From Candidatus Parcubacteria bacterium (GTDB taxonomy: Bacteria > Patescibacteriota > Saccharimonadia > Saccharimonadales > 2-12-FULL-41-12), in contig JAHWKM010000007.1 in the NCBI GenBank assembly GCA_019347895.1, positions 1-55,297 of the forward strand: 55,297 nucleotides of DNA, in the 5' to 3' direction. The translations under genes and the position numbers were made by a program. The notes under the pieces were generated by a model. The model was not told the origin of the DNA. It did no database searches and saw only the letters and a list, made by a program, of their open reading frames with translations. Positions 27,634 to 37,151 of the stretch are shown here, one piece after another (the stretch's first letter is position 1; every line of letters begins with the position of its first letter).

Positions 27634-30099
27634 CTAAGTAACAAAGTTAATGAGTTTTTGGGGTACGTAGATGGTTTTGCGTATCTCATTTTTGTCTAAA
27701 TGCTGGGTAACCTTGGGATCGGCTTTAGCGGCATCGACTATAGCGGCTTCTGTGGCGTTAGCCGGAACTTCAATGTTGGCCCGCAGCTTGCCGTTAACTT
27801 GCACCACTATCTGGATTTTATCGGTTATCAAATATTTCTCGTCATGTTCCGGCCAGGCGCTAATATGCACCGAGCCTTCTTTGCCCAGGTCTTTCCAAAG
27901 CTCCTCGCTAATGTGCGGAGCAAACGGGGCCAGCAGCTGGAGCAATGTAGTCAGCGCGAACCGCCAATCGATTTTGGCTGCGAAGCCTTGATCGGCCTTG
28001 ATCTTATAAAGCTCATTTGTGTATTCCATAAGCGCGGCGATTGCCGTGTTGAACTGCATGTTTTGCAGGTCCTCGCTAACTTTTTTGATGGCTTTGTGCG
28101 CCGACCGCAAAATCGCTGCGTCATCCGCAGAACCTGCCTCAGGCGCTTCCAGAAATTCCTGAGTCAAAGTCCAAACCCGCATTAAAAACCTATGCGTTCC
28201 GCCTATGCCTTCCACGCTCCAGTTGGCTGCCTGGTTCCACGGTGCGATGAATAATTCCATCAATCTTATTGAGTCTGCTCCGTAGCCTTGAGTAATTAAC
28301 ACGCCGGGTTCGATCGTATTGTTTTTACTTTTGCTCATTTTTTGACCGTCTGGAGCTAAAATCATGCCATGGTTGCGCAGCTTGGAAAACGGCTCGTGAA
28401 AATTGATTATGCCTTCGTCATGCATTACCTTCGTCCAAAACCGGGCGTAAAGCAGATGCATCACGGCGTGTTCCGCTCCACCTATATAGTCATCGACCGG
28501 CAACCAGAATTTTGCCTTTTCATCGCTAAAGGCTTTTTCATCATTGTGCGGATCAGCAAAGCGCAGGAAATACCAGCTGGAACAGGCGAAACCGTCCATG
28601 GTATCTGTTTCCCGCTCGGCCTGTCCGCCGCATTTAGGGCAAGTTGTGTTAACGAATTCTGATGACCGGGCCAACGGGCTGCGGCCGTCGCCGCTTGGCT
28701 CGTATGATTCCATTTCCGGCAGCACAACCGGCAGCTGCCCGTCCGGAACCGGCACGGCTCCGTCCTTCGGACAATGAATAATCGGTATCGGAGCCCCCCA
28801 ATACCTTTGCCGGCTAATCAACCAATCACGGATTTTATAACTTACATGTGTAGTCGCCAGTTGGTTGTCTTCAAGATATTTGATTATTTCTTCCCGCAGG
28901 CTTCCGGCAATTTGACCCTTGAATACCTCTGGCTCCATCAATATCCCGTTTTTCATATCCGAATAACAATACTCTAGGTTTCGAACTTTTTCGGCTTCCT
29001 CCTTATCTGCCGGGAATAAAACTGGTTTAAGCTGTATGTTGTATTTTTTTGCAAACCGAAAATCGCGTTCATCATGAACTGAGCATTTCACAATGCCGGT
29101 GCCATAATGCGATAGTGCATAGCTAGCAACCCAAATGGGTAATTTACCGTTTCCTACTGGATCATCAATATAACGTCCCGTAAAAATTCCTTCTACATCT
29201 TCTTCGTCTGTATAACCTTGTAAGTCGCGCTTTTTCGTCATTTCTTTTGCGAATTTTAATACCTTTTTTTCTTCGGCTGCCCCCCTTACAAGTTCAGTCA
29301 AAAAAGGATGGTCTGGCGCAATAACTACAAATGTATCGGCAGTGAAGGCTTCAAAATGCGCAGAGAATGTTTGAATCTGCATGTCCGTCCCTGCAACGGG
29401 CGCAGTAAAAGTCATTCCTTTGCTGTGGCCGATCCAGTTACGCTGCATGGTTTTGATAGAAGGCGACCAGTCCACGTCATCCAAATCCTTTTCCAGCCGA
29501 TCGGCATATTCCGTAATCTTGAAGAACCATTGTTTTAACATTTTCTTCTCAACGGTTGAACCGCAGCGCCAGCATACGCCATTTTCCACCTGCTCATTAG
29601 CAAGTACCGTTTTATCGACCGGACACCACCACTGCGAGCTTTCTTTTTGATAAGCTAAGCCCCTTTTAAATAGCATCAGGAAAAACCACTGGGTCCATTT
29701 GTAATACGCTGGGTCTGTGCTGTTAATTTCACGCTCCCAGTCGTAATCAAAACCCATCTGGATCAGCTGCTGCTTAAAGCGTTTGGTATTTTCCTCCAGT
29801 GCCTTCTGCGGGCTGGTACCGGTTTTTATGGCGTAGTTTTCAGCCGGTAATCCAAAGCCGTCCCAACCCATCGGATGAAGAACATTAAACCCGCGCATCC
29901 GGTTAAAACGGCTTATAGTGTCGCCGATAGTGTAATTGCGCACATGGCCGACATGCATGGCCGCTCCGCTGGGATAAGGAAAATATTCCAGAACATACTT
30001 TTTTGGCTTGGTTTTGTGCTCACTAGCCTTGTAAATGCCGCTTTCATGCCAAACTTTTTGCCACCGCGGCTCAATTTCTTTTGGATTATACCTCTTCAT
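27634..30099 (-). CDS. leuS: Leucyl-tRNA synthetase
   Basis: YPSGAAMHVGHVRNYTIGDTISRF, SWYFLRFADPHNDEKAF, MSKSKNNTIEP. Confidence 0.98.
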   Translation of the reverse strand: MKRYNPKEIEPRWQKVWHESGIYKASEHKTKPKKYVLEYFPYPSGAAMHVGHVRNYTIGDTISRFNRMRGFNVLHPMGWDGFGLPAENYAIKTGTSPQKALEENTKRFKQQLIQMGFDYDWEREINSTDPAYYKWTQWFFLMLFKRGLAYQKESSQWWCPVDKTVLANEQVENGVCWRCGSTVEKKMLKQWFFKITEYADRLEKDLDDVDWSPSIKTMQRNWIGHSKGMTFTAPVAGTDMQIQTFSAHFEAFTADTFVVIAPDHPFLTELVRGAAEEKKVLKFAKEMTKKRDLQGYTDEEDVEGIFTGRYIDDPVGNGKLPIWVASYALSHYGTGIVKCSVHDERDFRFAKKYNIQLKPVLFPADKEEAEKVRNLEYCYSDMKNGILMEPEVFKGQIAGSLREEIIKYLEDNQLATTHVSYKIRDWLISRQRYWGAPIPIIHCPKDGAVPVPDGQLPVVLPEMESYEPSGDGRSPLARSSEFVNTTCPKCGGQAERETDTMDGFACSSWYFLRFADPHNDEKAFSDEKAKFWLPVDDYIGGAEHAVMHLLYARFWTKVMHDEGIINFHEPFSKLRNHGMILAPDGQKMSKSKNNTIEPGVLITQGYGADSIRLMELFIAPWNQAANWSVEGIGGTHRFLMRVWTLTQEFLEAPEAGSADDAAILRSAHKAIKKVSEDLQNMQFNTAIAALMEYTNELYKIKADQGFAAKIDWRFALTTLLQLLAPFAPHISEELWKDLGKEGSVHISAWPEHDEKYLITDKIQIVVQVNGKLRANIEVPANATEAAIVDAAKADPKVTQHLDKNEIRKTIYVPQKLINFVT

Positions 30100-30166
30100 A
30101 GCAGACTACATTGTAGCAAATTATCTCTTTAGCCGTTTGAGTATTATAATCTAGGCTAGATATTCT

Positions 30167-30952
30167 ATGATTACGCAAATATTTTTGCTGCAAGTTGTTT
30201 TATCCTTCTTTGTCGGCGGGCTTTATATAGCTGGCATGGTACGGATTTCCGAAAAGTTCGGCTCCAAAATCGGAGGGCTGTTAATAGGCCTGCCCGCGAT
30301 GGTTTTGGTGAGTCTGGTCTTCATTGCTATAACACAAGATAAAAGCGCGCTTTTAGAGGCTATCCAGATAATGCCGGCGACGGTAGCCGCGGGCAGTATA
30401 TTTTTGATGGTTTTTATTTTGCTATTTAGATACGGTCCTCTTTTGGCTTATCTTGGCGCGATCTTTGTCTGGCTTTCTTTGAATTTGCCTTTGGTATTTT
30501 TCGAAGTCAAAGAATTCTTCTGGGCATTATTAATTGGTATTGTGCTACTCATAATTAGTATGGGTTATTTTCATCGTTTGCCGCACATGAAGCTCCCGTC
30601 CCTTCATATAAAAAATAGTGAGCTGCTGCTGAGATTCTTTTTTGCGGGAGGTCTGGTGGCTCTCGCCGTCTTCATGGCCGAAGTCGCTAATCCGCTTTGG
30701 GGCGGGCTTTTGGCAAGCTTCCCGGTAGCATTTTCATCCACAGTAATCATCGTCACGCGGACGCATGGAAAGAAATTTTTGTCATCATTATCGCGGTCAA
30801 TGGTAAACGCCGGTATTGCTAACGTAGTCTTCGTGGTTGGGATTTTTATATTTGTCCCTATTTTTGGAGTACCTCTTGGGATAGTGTTGGGATATTTATT
30901 TTGCCTTGTATCAGCCGCAATTTCCTATTACTATATTATGTCTAAACTCTGA
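30167..30952 (+). CDS. Multi-pass membrane protein, 261 aa
   Basis: Many hydrophobic segments, no soluble motif. Confidence 0.8.
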   Translation: MITQIFLLQVVLSFFVGGLYIAGMVRISEKFGSKIGGLLIGLPAMVLVSLVFIAITQDKSALLEAIQIMPATVAAGSIFLMVFILLFRYGPLLAYLGAIFVWLSLNLPLVFFEVKEFFWALLIGIVLLIISMGYFHRLPHMKLPSLHIKNSELLLRFFFAGGLVALAVFMAEVANPLWGGLLASFPVAFSSTVIIVTRTHGKKFLSSLSRSMVNAGIANVVFVVGIFIFVPIFGVPLGIVLGYLFCLVSAAISYYYIMSKL

Positions 30953-30958
30953 CTTCGG

Positions 30959-32260
30959 TCAACCAGGGATTATCGCGGCTATGGTGCGGAGGGTTTCGGC
31001 AAATTTATTGTCATTAGTCTCCAAAAGCGTCATTCGAAATCCAGGGACATAACTGTTAAAACCAGTGCTTAGTGGCACCACGCAAATACCGGTTGCACCA
31101 AGTAATTGGTAGCAAAAGCGCTTATCAAAATCTGCTTCGTGGATTGCTGCTAATTCCGCATTTAGGAGCTTTTGGGCCTCGGGATTAGCCGCCGGAATGT
31201 TGAGCGGTTTGAGAATAAACTCTTCAGAAAATGTTACTGAAAGATAAAAGGCGCCCCTTGGCATAACCACATGCAGCGACGGGTGGCTGCCCAGTATTTC
31301 TACGGCACGGCGACCCCGTCTTTCATAACGAGCCAAACGTGCGGACAGGTGTTTGGGATAACGCGGGTCACTCAGGATCGTAGGCAAGACCGTTTGGGGC
31401 AAAGATGTCGAGCAAACCTCAGTCATTTTAGCGTTTTCGATTGAGCCGGCATACAGCGCAAAGTTCTCATCTGTATCAGTGTTATAAAATTCCACCCAAC
31501 CACATCGGCTTCCGGGCCATGGCACTTCCTTGGATAAGCCACGCATAATTACCGTTGGCACCCCGTCTGCTAGACTTGCCAACGAAACAAAATCGCTACT
31601 TTCATAAGCCATGTTCGCGTAAATCTCATCGGCGATCAAAAAAAGCTCATATTCCTGCGCGATTTTCACAAATTCCTTTAAAATTTTACGCGGATAGACC
31701 ATGCCGGTGGGATTGTCCGGATTAATAATAAGCAAACCTGCAATATTAGGATTACTTCGAACCTTATAACGTATCTCATTAACGTCGGGGTACCAGTTGT
31801 TGAGTGGATCTAGTTTGTATGTCAGCATTGCGGAACTGCCGTGTGCGCCTTCTAGAGAAGAATGGGTTGGATATGCCGGATTTGGGCCGAGAATGCGCGC
31901 CGACGGGTTGAGCCAGGTGTACACTTTATTAATAGCGTCGCCCAAGCCATTAAAGAAAAGAATGTTTTCAGCACTGAGATTTACACCAGTTTCCCGACTT
32001 CTAGCTACTGACAAAAATTCGCGGGCCTTTGTCATACCTTTAGTTGGGGAGTACTTATACGACGCACTTCCCTCGCTAGCTGCTTCAGCAACAATTTCGC
32101 GGGCCCATAGCGGAACTTCTTCTCCTTTAGACACAGGATCACCAATATTCTCCCAGGTAATATTAAGACCGGTTTGCTCGAGTTTATTTGCGAATTTAAC
32201 AATATCGCGAATCTCATACTTTAATTCCTCAGAACCAGGATGAACAATATTTAGCCTCAT
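30959..32260 (-). CDS. Class I/II pyridoxal-phosphate aminotransferase
   Basis: NPDNPTGMVYPRKILKEFV, LIADEIYANMAYE, RGLSKEVPWPGSRCGWVEF. Confidence 0.93.
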   Translation of the reverse strand: MRLNIVHPGSEELKYEIRDIVKFANKLEQTGLNITWENIGDPVSKGEEVPLWAREIVAEAASEGSASYKYSPTKGMTKAREFLSVARSRETGVNLSAENILFFNGLGDAINKVYTWLNPSARILGPNPAYPTHSSLEGAHGSSAMLTYKLDPLNNWYPDVNEIRYKVRSNPNIAGLLIINPDNPTGMVYPRKILKEFVKIAQEYELFLIADEIYANMAYESSDFVSLASLADGVPTVIMRGLSKEVPWPGSRCGWVEFYNTDTDENFALYAGSIENAKMTEVCSTSLPQTVLPTILSDPRYPKHLSARLARYERRGRRAVEILGSHPSLHVVMPRGAFYLSVTFSEEFILKPLNIPAANPEAQKLLNAELAAIHEADFDKRFCYQLLGATGICVVPLSTGFNSYVPGFRMTLLETNDNKFAETLRTIAAIIPG

Positions 32261-32309
32261 TGAACCCCCCGCAAGTTAAACGATGTTATTGGCTTGATTT
32301 GTGGGTGGT

Positions 32310-32477
32310 TCATAATACTAAACTCCTCCGAACATCTGGCGACAAGCCAGTAAGTAGCGTATAGGAAAACAAGTCATGTTCGGCAGAGATGGCTGCGCGC
32401 GAAATTTCGATACGATTATATACCTCGTATGGACGCTCTAGCGTTTTTAATAGTTGTTTAATGTGTTTGCGGATCAT
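32310..32477 (-). pseudogene. 55-aa ORF resembling a truncated alanine racemase N-terminus
   Basis: MIRKHIKQLLKTLERPYEVYNRIEISRAAISAEHDLFSYTLLTGLSPDVRRSLVL*; YNRIEISRxAI resembles the start of Alr; lies between ddl and the aminotransferase. Confidence 0.4.
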
Positions 32478-32490
32478 TTCCTCTCCTGGG

Positions 32491-33660
32491 CTAGAATTGC
32501 TGGAGATAGTTAGTGGAAAAGACGGTATTTTGACGATTGACGCGCTGCCAGCGCTCTTCAGCCAGGCGAGTCAGTGTTTGCACCAGCTCGACATTGGAAA
32601 TACCAGCAGCCCGCCAATTATGTGCGTAGAGACCGCCTGGCATGGGGTTAACTTCGTTGAAATAAACTGTTTCGCTCTCGTTATCGATCAACATATCGAT
32701 ACGAGCAATGCCTTCGCAGCCAAGAGCACGATAAACCTTTAGCCCAGTTTGCTCGGCTTTGTCATAAAGTTCTTTATAAAGCTTGGCCGGCAGTTCGCTG
32801 TAGCCCTGCGCTCCTTTAACGCCGCCCTTTTTGCCGCCGCCTTTTTTGCCGCCGCCCATATATTTGGTGTCAAAGTCAAAAAAGTCTTCCGGTTTGGTCA
32901 GCGGCCGTTCTAAAAATGCTGGTTTCAGCTCTTCATTACCCATAATGGGCAGCGTAACCTCAACTAAATGCGGGACTTCTTCTTCCACCAGCACCTTGTT
33001 GTCATAATGGCAGGCCACCTCAATAGCATTTTGCAATTCCTGGCGATTATTTACTCGTGTAATACCGATGCTCGAACCCAGATGGGCTGGTTTCACGAAT
33101 AATGGATATTCAAGCGAGTTCTCCAGCTCGTTTAAAATTTCACTACTTTTGCGCGCAAATGTATCGCGAAATAGATATTCATATTTCGAAACGCTTATTT
33201 TATTAGCTTCGGCTATTTGTTTGGCGAGCACTTTATCCATCGCTAGTACGCTGGCGTCTTGATCGCAACCGACAAAAGGTACATTGGCCATGCGTAGCAG
33301 CCCCATTAGGCTGCCGTCTTCGCCATAAGTGCCGTGCATAGCCGGAAAGACTATATCGATCTTGCGGGCTGTCTTGCGTCCGGCAATGCCACTGGCCTTA
33401 ACCAGTGTCATGCCGCCGTCAAACTGTACGCTTGCAGCTTGCGTCTTGTGTAAAAAGTCCTGGATTTGACCGGAGCTAAATAATGAAATATCCTTTAGCT
33501 TATCATCCCAATACCATACCCCATCCTTGGCAATATATACGGCTTCTACCCTGTGTTGGCGAGTCAACTCCAACGGCTTAATAATACTGGCTAAGGCCGT
33601 AACAACTGATACATCGTGCTCTGTAGAGCGCCCGCCAAATATAACTGCTATTGTTTTCAT
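32491..33660 (-). CDS. ddl: D-alanine--D-alanine ligase with a Gly/Lys-rich insertion
   Basis: VIFGGRSTEHDVSVVTA, FPAMHGTYGEDGSLMGLLRMANVPFVGCDQ, VKPAHLGSSIGI, YFNEVNPMPGG. Confidence 0.93.
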   Translation of the reverse strand: MKTIAVIFGGRSTEHDVSVVTALASIIKPLELTRQHRVEAVYIAKDGVWYWDDKLKDISLFSSGQIQDFLHKTQAASVQFDGGMTLVKASGIAGRKTARKIDIVFPAMHGTYGEDGSLMGLLRMANVPFVGCDQDASVLAMDKVLAKQIAEANKISVSKYEYLFRDTFARKSSEILNELENSLEYPLFVKPAHLGSSIGITRVNNRQELQNAIEVACHYDNKVLVEEEVPHLVEVTLPIMGNEELKPAFLERPLTKPEDFFDFDTKYMGGGKKGGGKKGGVKGAQGYSELPAKLYKELYDKAEQTGLKVYRALGCEGIARIDMLIDNESETVYFNEVNPMPGGLYAHNWRAAGISNVELVQTLTRLAEERWQRVNRQNTVFSTNYLQQF

Positions 33661-33715
33661 GCTTTTTATTATAGCCGCTTATTTTACAATTACAACCTAC
33701 AATTAACTGCTACAA

Positions 33716-35140
33716 TTAAAAATAATTGTCGGTCCAGTCATTTTGTAGGAGCCAGATGTCGCCGGCGGCGACATATTGATCAATGTTGCTGTAGAAATTT
33801 AGCGGGTCATCGCGAAGTTCTAGATCGCCGGTGTAACCTGCTTTTATTAGGCCGTCGTTAATATATTTGGTGACGGAATTTTGCATAAGAACTACTTTAT
33901 CAGGATGGGCTTTTGCGATGGCTTTGCCGATCTCGCGGTGTACCCGCTTAGTTTCTACGCCTTGGTCAACCAGGCCGGGCGTAACGTAAATTTTTCGTTT
34001 GGCTTTAAGCTCTTTTAAAAATTCCAAGCCGGCTAAAATTCCTTCGAAGTTACCATTATACGTATCGTCTAGAATCCAGCCGCCGCCAAGTTCTCTGGGC
34101 TGCATACGGTGTTCAAACGGCGCTGTCCGGCTGATAGCTGTTTCGATTTGCTTATTGCTAAGGCCAAGGTTATGGGACACTGCAACGCATAGAGCCAGCG
34201 GAGCGATTTGATGCCGGCCGAGCAGACCGCTTTCTACCTTAATCAAATTCCTTCCCTTGCTCATGGCAAATGAAACACCATCCAAGCTGCTCTCCACCTG
34301 CGAAATTTTCCATCCGTCCAAGCCGTGCCGGTTAAAGGAAATATGTTCTTTTTTTAAGTACGGTTTGACGGCTCGGCTCTCGGTATTGACATAGACTGGG
34401 CGGCTTTTTAGCTGGTCGCTGATACTAAACAAATCTTGGGCCACACCCTCCAGAGTTTTGTAGCCGTCAAGATGATTTGGCGCCAGGCCGTTAATAACCG
34501 CTACATCAGGATGGGTCAGCTCAGCCATTTTTTTAATATCCCCTGGCTCGGCTTCGCCGTATTCGATTAACAAAACCTCTTCGTCGCCGGTAAGTTTGCC
34601 AGCCCAGCGCGCCTGGCTGATCAAAACGTTTTTGTTGCCCGGCGTAACGGCCACGTTTTTTTGCGAGCCTAGGACTGTGTATAGCATTTCTTTTAGGCTG
34701 GTCTTGCCGTAGCTTCCCAGGATAGCGATCTTGACGGCTTTATGGTTGGCAAATATTCTCTCCGCAATTTTTACTTCATGAGCCCGCTTGGGTTTTTCGA
34801 CCAAAGCCCAGCCGATCAAAACCGTAATAAACAACATGAATATAATCCAAAAAGGTAAAAACAGCAGATAAATGATCTCTGCCGGAGAATAGGCAATGCT
34901 TGCCTGGACATTCAAGGCTATATAAAAAATAGCTAAAATATATCCATAAATTACCAAAACTTTTGCCTTGGTAGTCATGACTAATTTTTGGCGGCGCATT
35001 ACTCGTGATAAATTCGGAAATCTCGCAATCCACTCCAAAAATTTGCGCGGATCATACTCTACTTGCTGTAGCATATATACAAAATAGACTGGCATTTTGG
35101 GTGAAAAATAACTTAGCAACTTACGCACCACAAACCTCAA
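33716..35140 (-). CDS. Membrane-anchored Mur ligase family protein (MurF-like)
   Basis: AILGSYGKTSLKEML, AVINGLAPNHLDGY, LDDTYNGNFEGI; hydrophobic helices near the N-terminus. Confidence 0.87.
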   Translation of the reverse strand: MRFVVRKLLSYFSPKMPVYFVYMLQQVEYDPRKFLEWIARFPNLSRVMRRQKLVMTTKAKVLVIYGYILAIFYIALNVQASIAYSPAEIIYLLFLPFWIIFMLFITVLIGWALVEKPKRAHEVKIAERIFANHKAVKIAILGSYGKTSLKEMLYTVLGSQKNVAVTPGNKNVLISQARWAGKLTGDEEVLLIEYGEAEPGDIKKMAELTHPDVAVINGLAPNHLDGYKTLEGVAQDLFSISDQLKSRPVYVNTESRAVKPYLKKEHISFNRHGLDGWKISQVESSLDGVSFAMSKGRNLIKVESGLLGRHQIAPLALCVAVSHNLGLSNKQIETAISRTAPFEHRMQPRELGGGWILDDTYNGNFEGILAGLEFLKELKAKRKIYVTPGLVDQGVETKRVHREIGKAIAKAHPDKVVLMQNSVTKYINDGLIKAGYTGDLELRDDPLNFYSNIDQYVAAGDIWLLQNDWTDNYF

Positions 35141-35901
35141 TAATCACTTTCATTTAAAAAGCTCCTGGCCTTTTCAGCAATTAATTCAGGCTGCTCGTGA
35201 TGTAGAAAATGAGCCGCCCCGCTTATTATTTCCAACTTGGAATTGTTAATTTTGCCAGAAAGAATTTTGCCATAACGAACCGGGGTAAATGTATCTTTGT
35301 CGCCATAAAGTAATAGAACAGGTATTTTTACCCGCGCAGCATCATTTTGAATATCAAAATTAACTATATTTTTAAATGTTTCCTGCATTGACACCGCCGC
35401 GAAAAGATCAGAGCCGATCATTGCGTAGACTCTCTCTTTAATCCGTCCTTGAACCGATTTCGGCAAGGGCTTTAAAGATACCTTGGCGGGTTTGGCAAGG
35501 GCTTTATACAATAACTTTTTAGCTGAATTGCCGCTTCTTATCCCCGACGGCGCCAGAAGAATTAATTTTTGAACAACCAAATGTTGGTGCGCGGTTCCGT
35601 AAACAGCTATCGCCCCGCCGTTGGAATGCCCTATCGCAGCATAAGGCTTTATTTTTAATTTGTTTAGAAAGTTTTTTATAAAAACTGAATAATCGGGAAT
35701 GGACCAGATCGTAGGCGGTGCTTGGCTGCCGCCAAAACCCGGCAAATCAATAAGCACAAGGGAGTAATTATCCTTTAGCTTGTTGGCAAGCTTATCAAAT
35801 GTTTCAGAGCGATCAGCCCAGCCGTGCAGGCATAAAATAATTTTTTTACCAGTACCAAGCTTGCTATAAGAAACCAATAGATTGTCTACTACAACTTGCA
35901 T
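35137..35901 (-). CDS. Alpha/beta hydrolase
   Basis: LCLHGWADRSETF, AAIGHSNGGAIAV, LLLYGDKDTFTP, GAAHFLHHEQPE. Confidence 0.92.
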   Translation of the reverse strand: MQVVVDNLLVSYSKLGTGKKIILCLHGWADRSETFDKLANKLKDNYSLVLIDLPGFGGSQAPPTIWSIPDYSVFIKNFLNKLKIKPYAAIGHSNGGAIAVYGTAHQHLVVQKLILLAPSGIRSGNSAKKLLYKALAKPAKVSLKPLPKSVQGRIKERVYAMIGSDLFAAVSMQETFKNIVNFDIQNDAARVKIPVLLLYGDKDTFTPVRYGKILSGKINNSKLEIISGAAHFLHHEQPELIAEKARSFLNESDY

Positions 35902-35927
35902 TATAGGTTCCAGTATAACAGTTTAAA

Positions 35928-36914
35928 CTAAGAGCTTTGACCGCCGCCTTGCTGCAGACGCTGTTGCAGCTCTTCGATAGTTATCGTATCCTCAGGAAAT
36001 TTAATTGGCCGGTAAAGATTGTAGCCGCTGTAGTTTTCCGTCCTGTCCGAGCTTCCGTATCTAACCTTTAGTATCTGGCGGTTGACTATATCAACCATAA
36101 CTTCCACGGCAACTCTCGGCGCGTTGGCGTAGCTTTCCGGATTGAACTGCCTTGGATCGGTTGCGCCGGTTAACTCGGCATACCTTGATAATACTTCAAT
36201 CAAGTCAGCCGGCTTGATAGACAGCTGATAAACATAAACCGGGCGATAATTTTCTACCTTTCGTTCTGCGGATTCAAATTCATAGAGCCTTTTTTGATTC
36301 ATTAGAGTTAGCAGTTGCTGGCGGGCTTCCGGCTTAAGATTACCGACCGGAACTATACTAAACAGCGATTCGTTTAAGAATGTGGCTTGTCCGCCTTTTG
36401 CGGGATCAGCTTCTCTTTTAGCCCACACTCCGATTAGCTTTTCAAAATTTTCGGCGCCGGGCAAATTCTCCTCGCCTTCGACTGAGCTGTAACGTACTAG
36501 ATCTATATTGGTTGTGCCGATAGTTTCAGTAGTTATTGTTGTTTCCTGCCGCTGTCTGCCTTTTTGCGATAACTCGGTAGAAGATTCGGCCGTTATTGTC
36601 GGAGGATAGAACGAAAGATAAGAAATTTGATTTACCCTTTGATTGCCATCATCCTGCAAAACTTGCCTGGTCACGCTTGTGGTCTGCAGGCTGTTTGCGA
36701 CGGCATCGTCCAATACCCTCTCAGGATTGATGACAATCTTGGTCCACCACGCCCAGCCGCTAGCACCTAGCAAAATCACAGCAGCGACAACAGCTGCCGC
36801 TAGAGCGTGTTTTACGGTCAGCTTCGGTTTTTTTAAGTATTTTTTATAATCAATTTTTAGTTTTTTTACATGCAATTTTTTAGATGATTTTTTTACAGGT
36901 TTTTTCCTTGCCAT
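35928..36914 (-). CDS. Single-TM hypothetical protein, 328 aa
   Basis: Lys-rich N-terminus, one TM, extracellular-type domain. Confidence 0.78.
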   Translation of the reverse strand: MARKKPVKKSSKKLHVKKLKIDYKKYLKKPKLTVKHALAAAVVAAVILLGASGWAWWTKIVINPERVLDDAVANSLQTTSVTRQVLQDDGNQRVNQISYLSFYPPTITAESSTELSQKGRQRQETTITTETIGTTNIDLVRYSSVEGEENLPGAENFEKLIGVWAKREADPAKGGQATFLNESLFSIVPVGNLKPEARQQLLTLMNQKRLYEFESAERKVENYRPVYVYQLSIKPADLIEVLSRYAELTGATDPRQFNPESYANAPRVAVEVMVDIVNRQILKVRYGSSDRTENYSGYNLYRPIKFPEDTITIEELQQRLQQGGGQSS

Positions 36915-37030
36915 AGTCTCCCCTAATATTTTTGGTTATTATATCAGAATTAATCGCTTAACTTTAATTTATCCCTTAATGTAACCGGCTCCGGTTTGTA
37001 CAATCGTAAAATTGCCATGCAATTCAAAAT

Positions 37031-37107
37031 TGGTGGAGATAGAGGGACTCAAACCCTCGACCTCTGCCCTGCCAGGGCAGCGCTCTAATCAACTGAGCTA
37101 TATCCCC
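37031..37107 (-). tRNA. tRNA-Ala (anticodon GGC), CCA encoded
   Basis: GGGGATATAGCTCAGTTGATTAGAGCGCTGCCCTGGCAGGGCAGAGGTCGAGGGTTTGAGTCCCTCTATCTCCACCA. Confidence 0.97.
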
Positions 37108-37151
37108 GTGGAAAACACACTAAATTGTAACATGAATATTGTAGCCAGACA

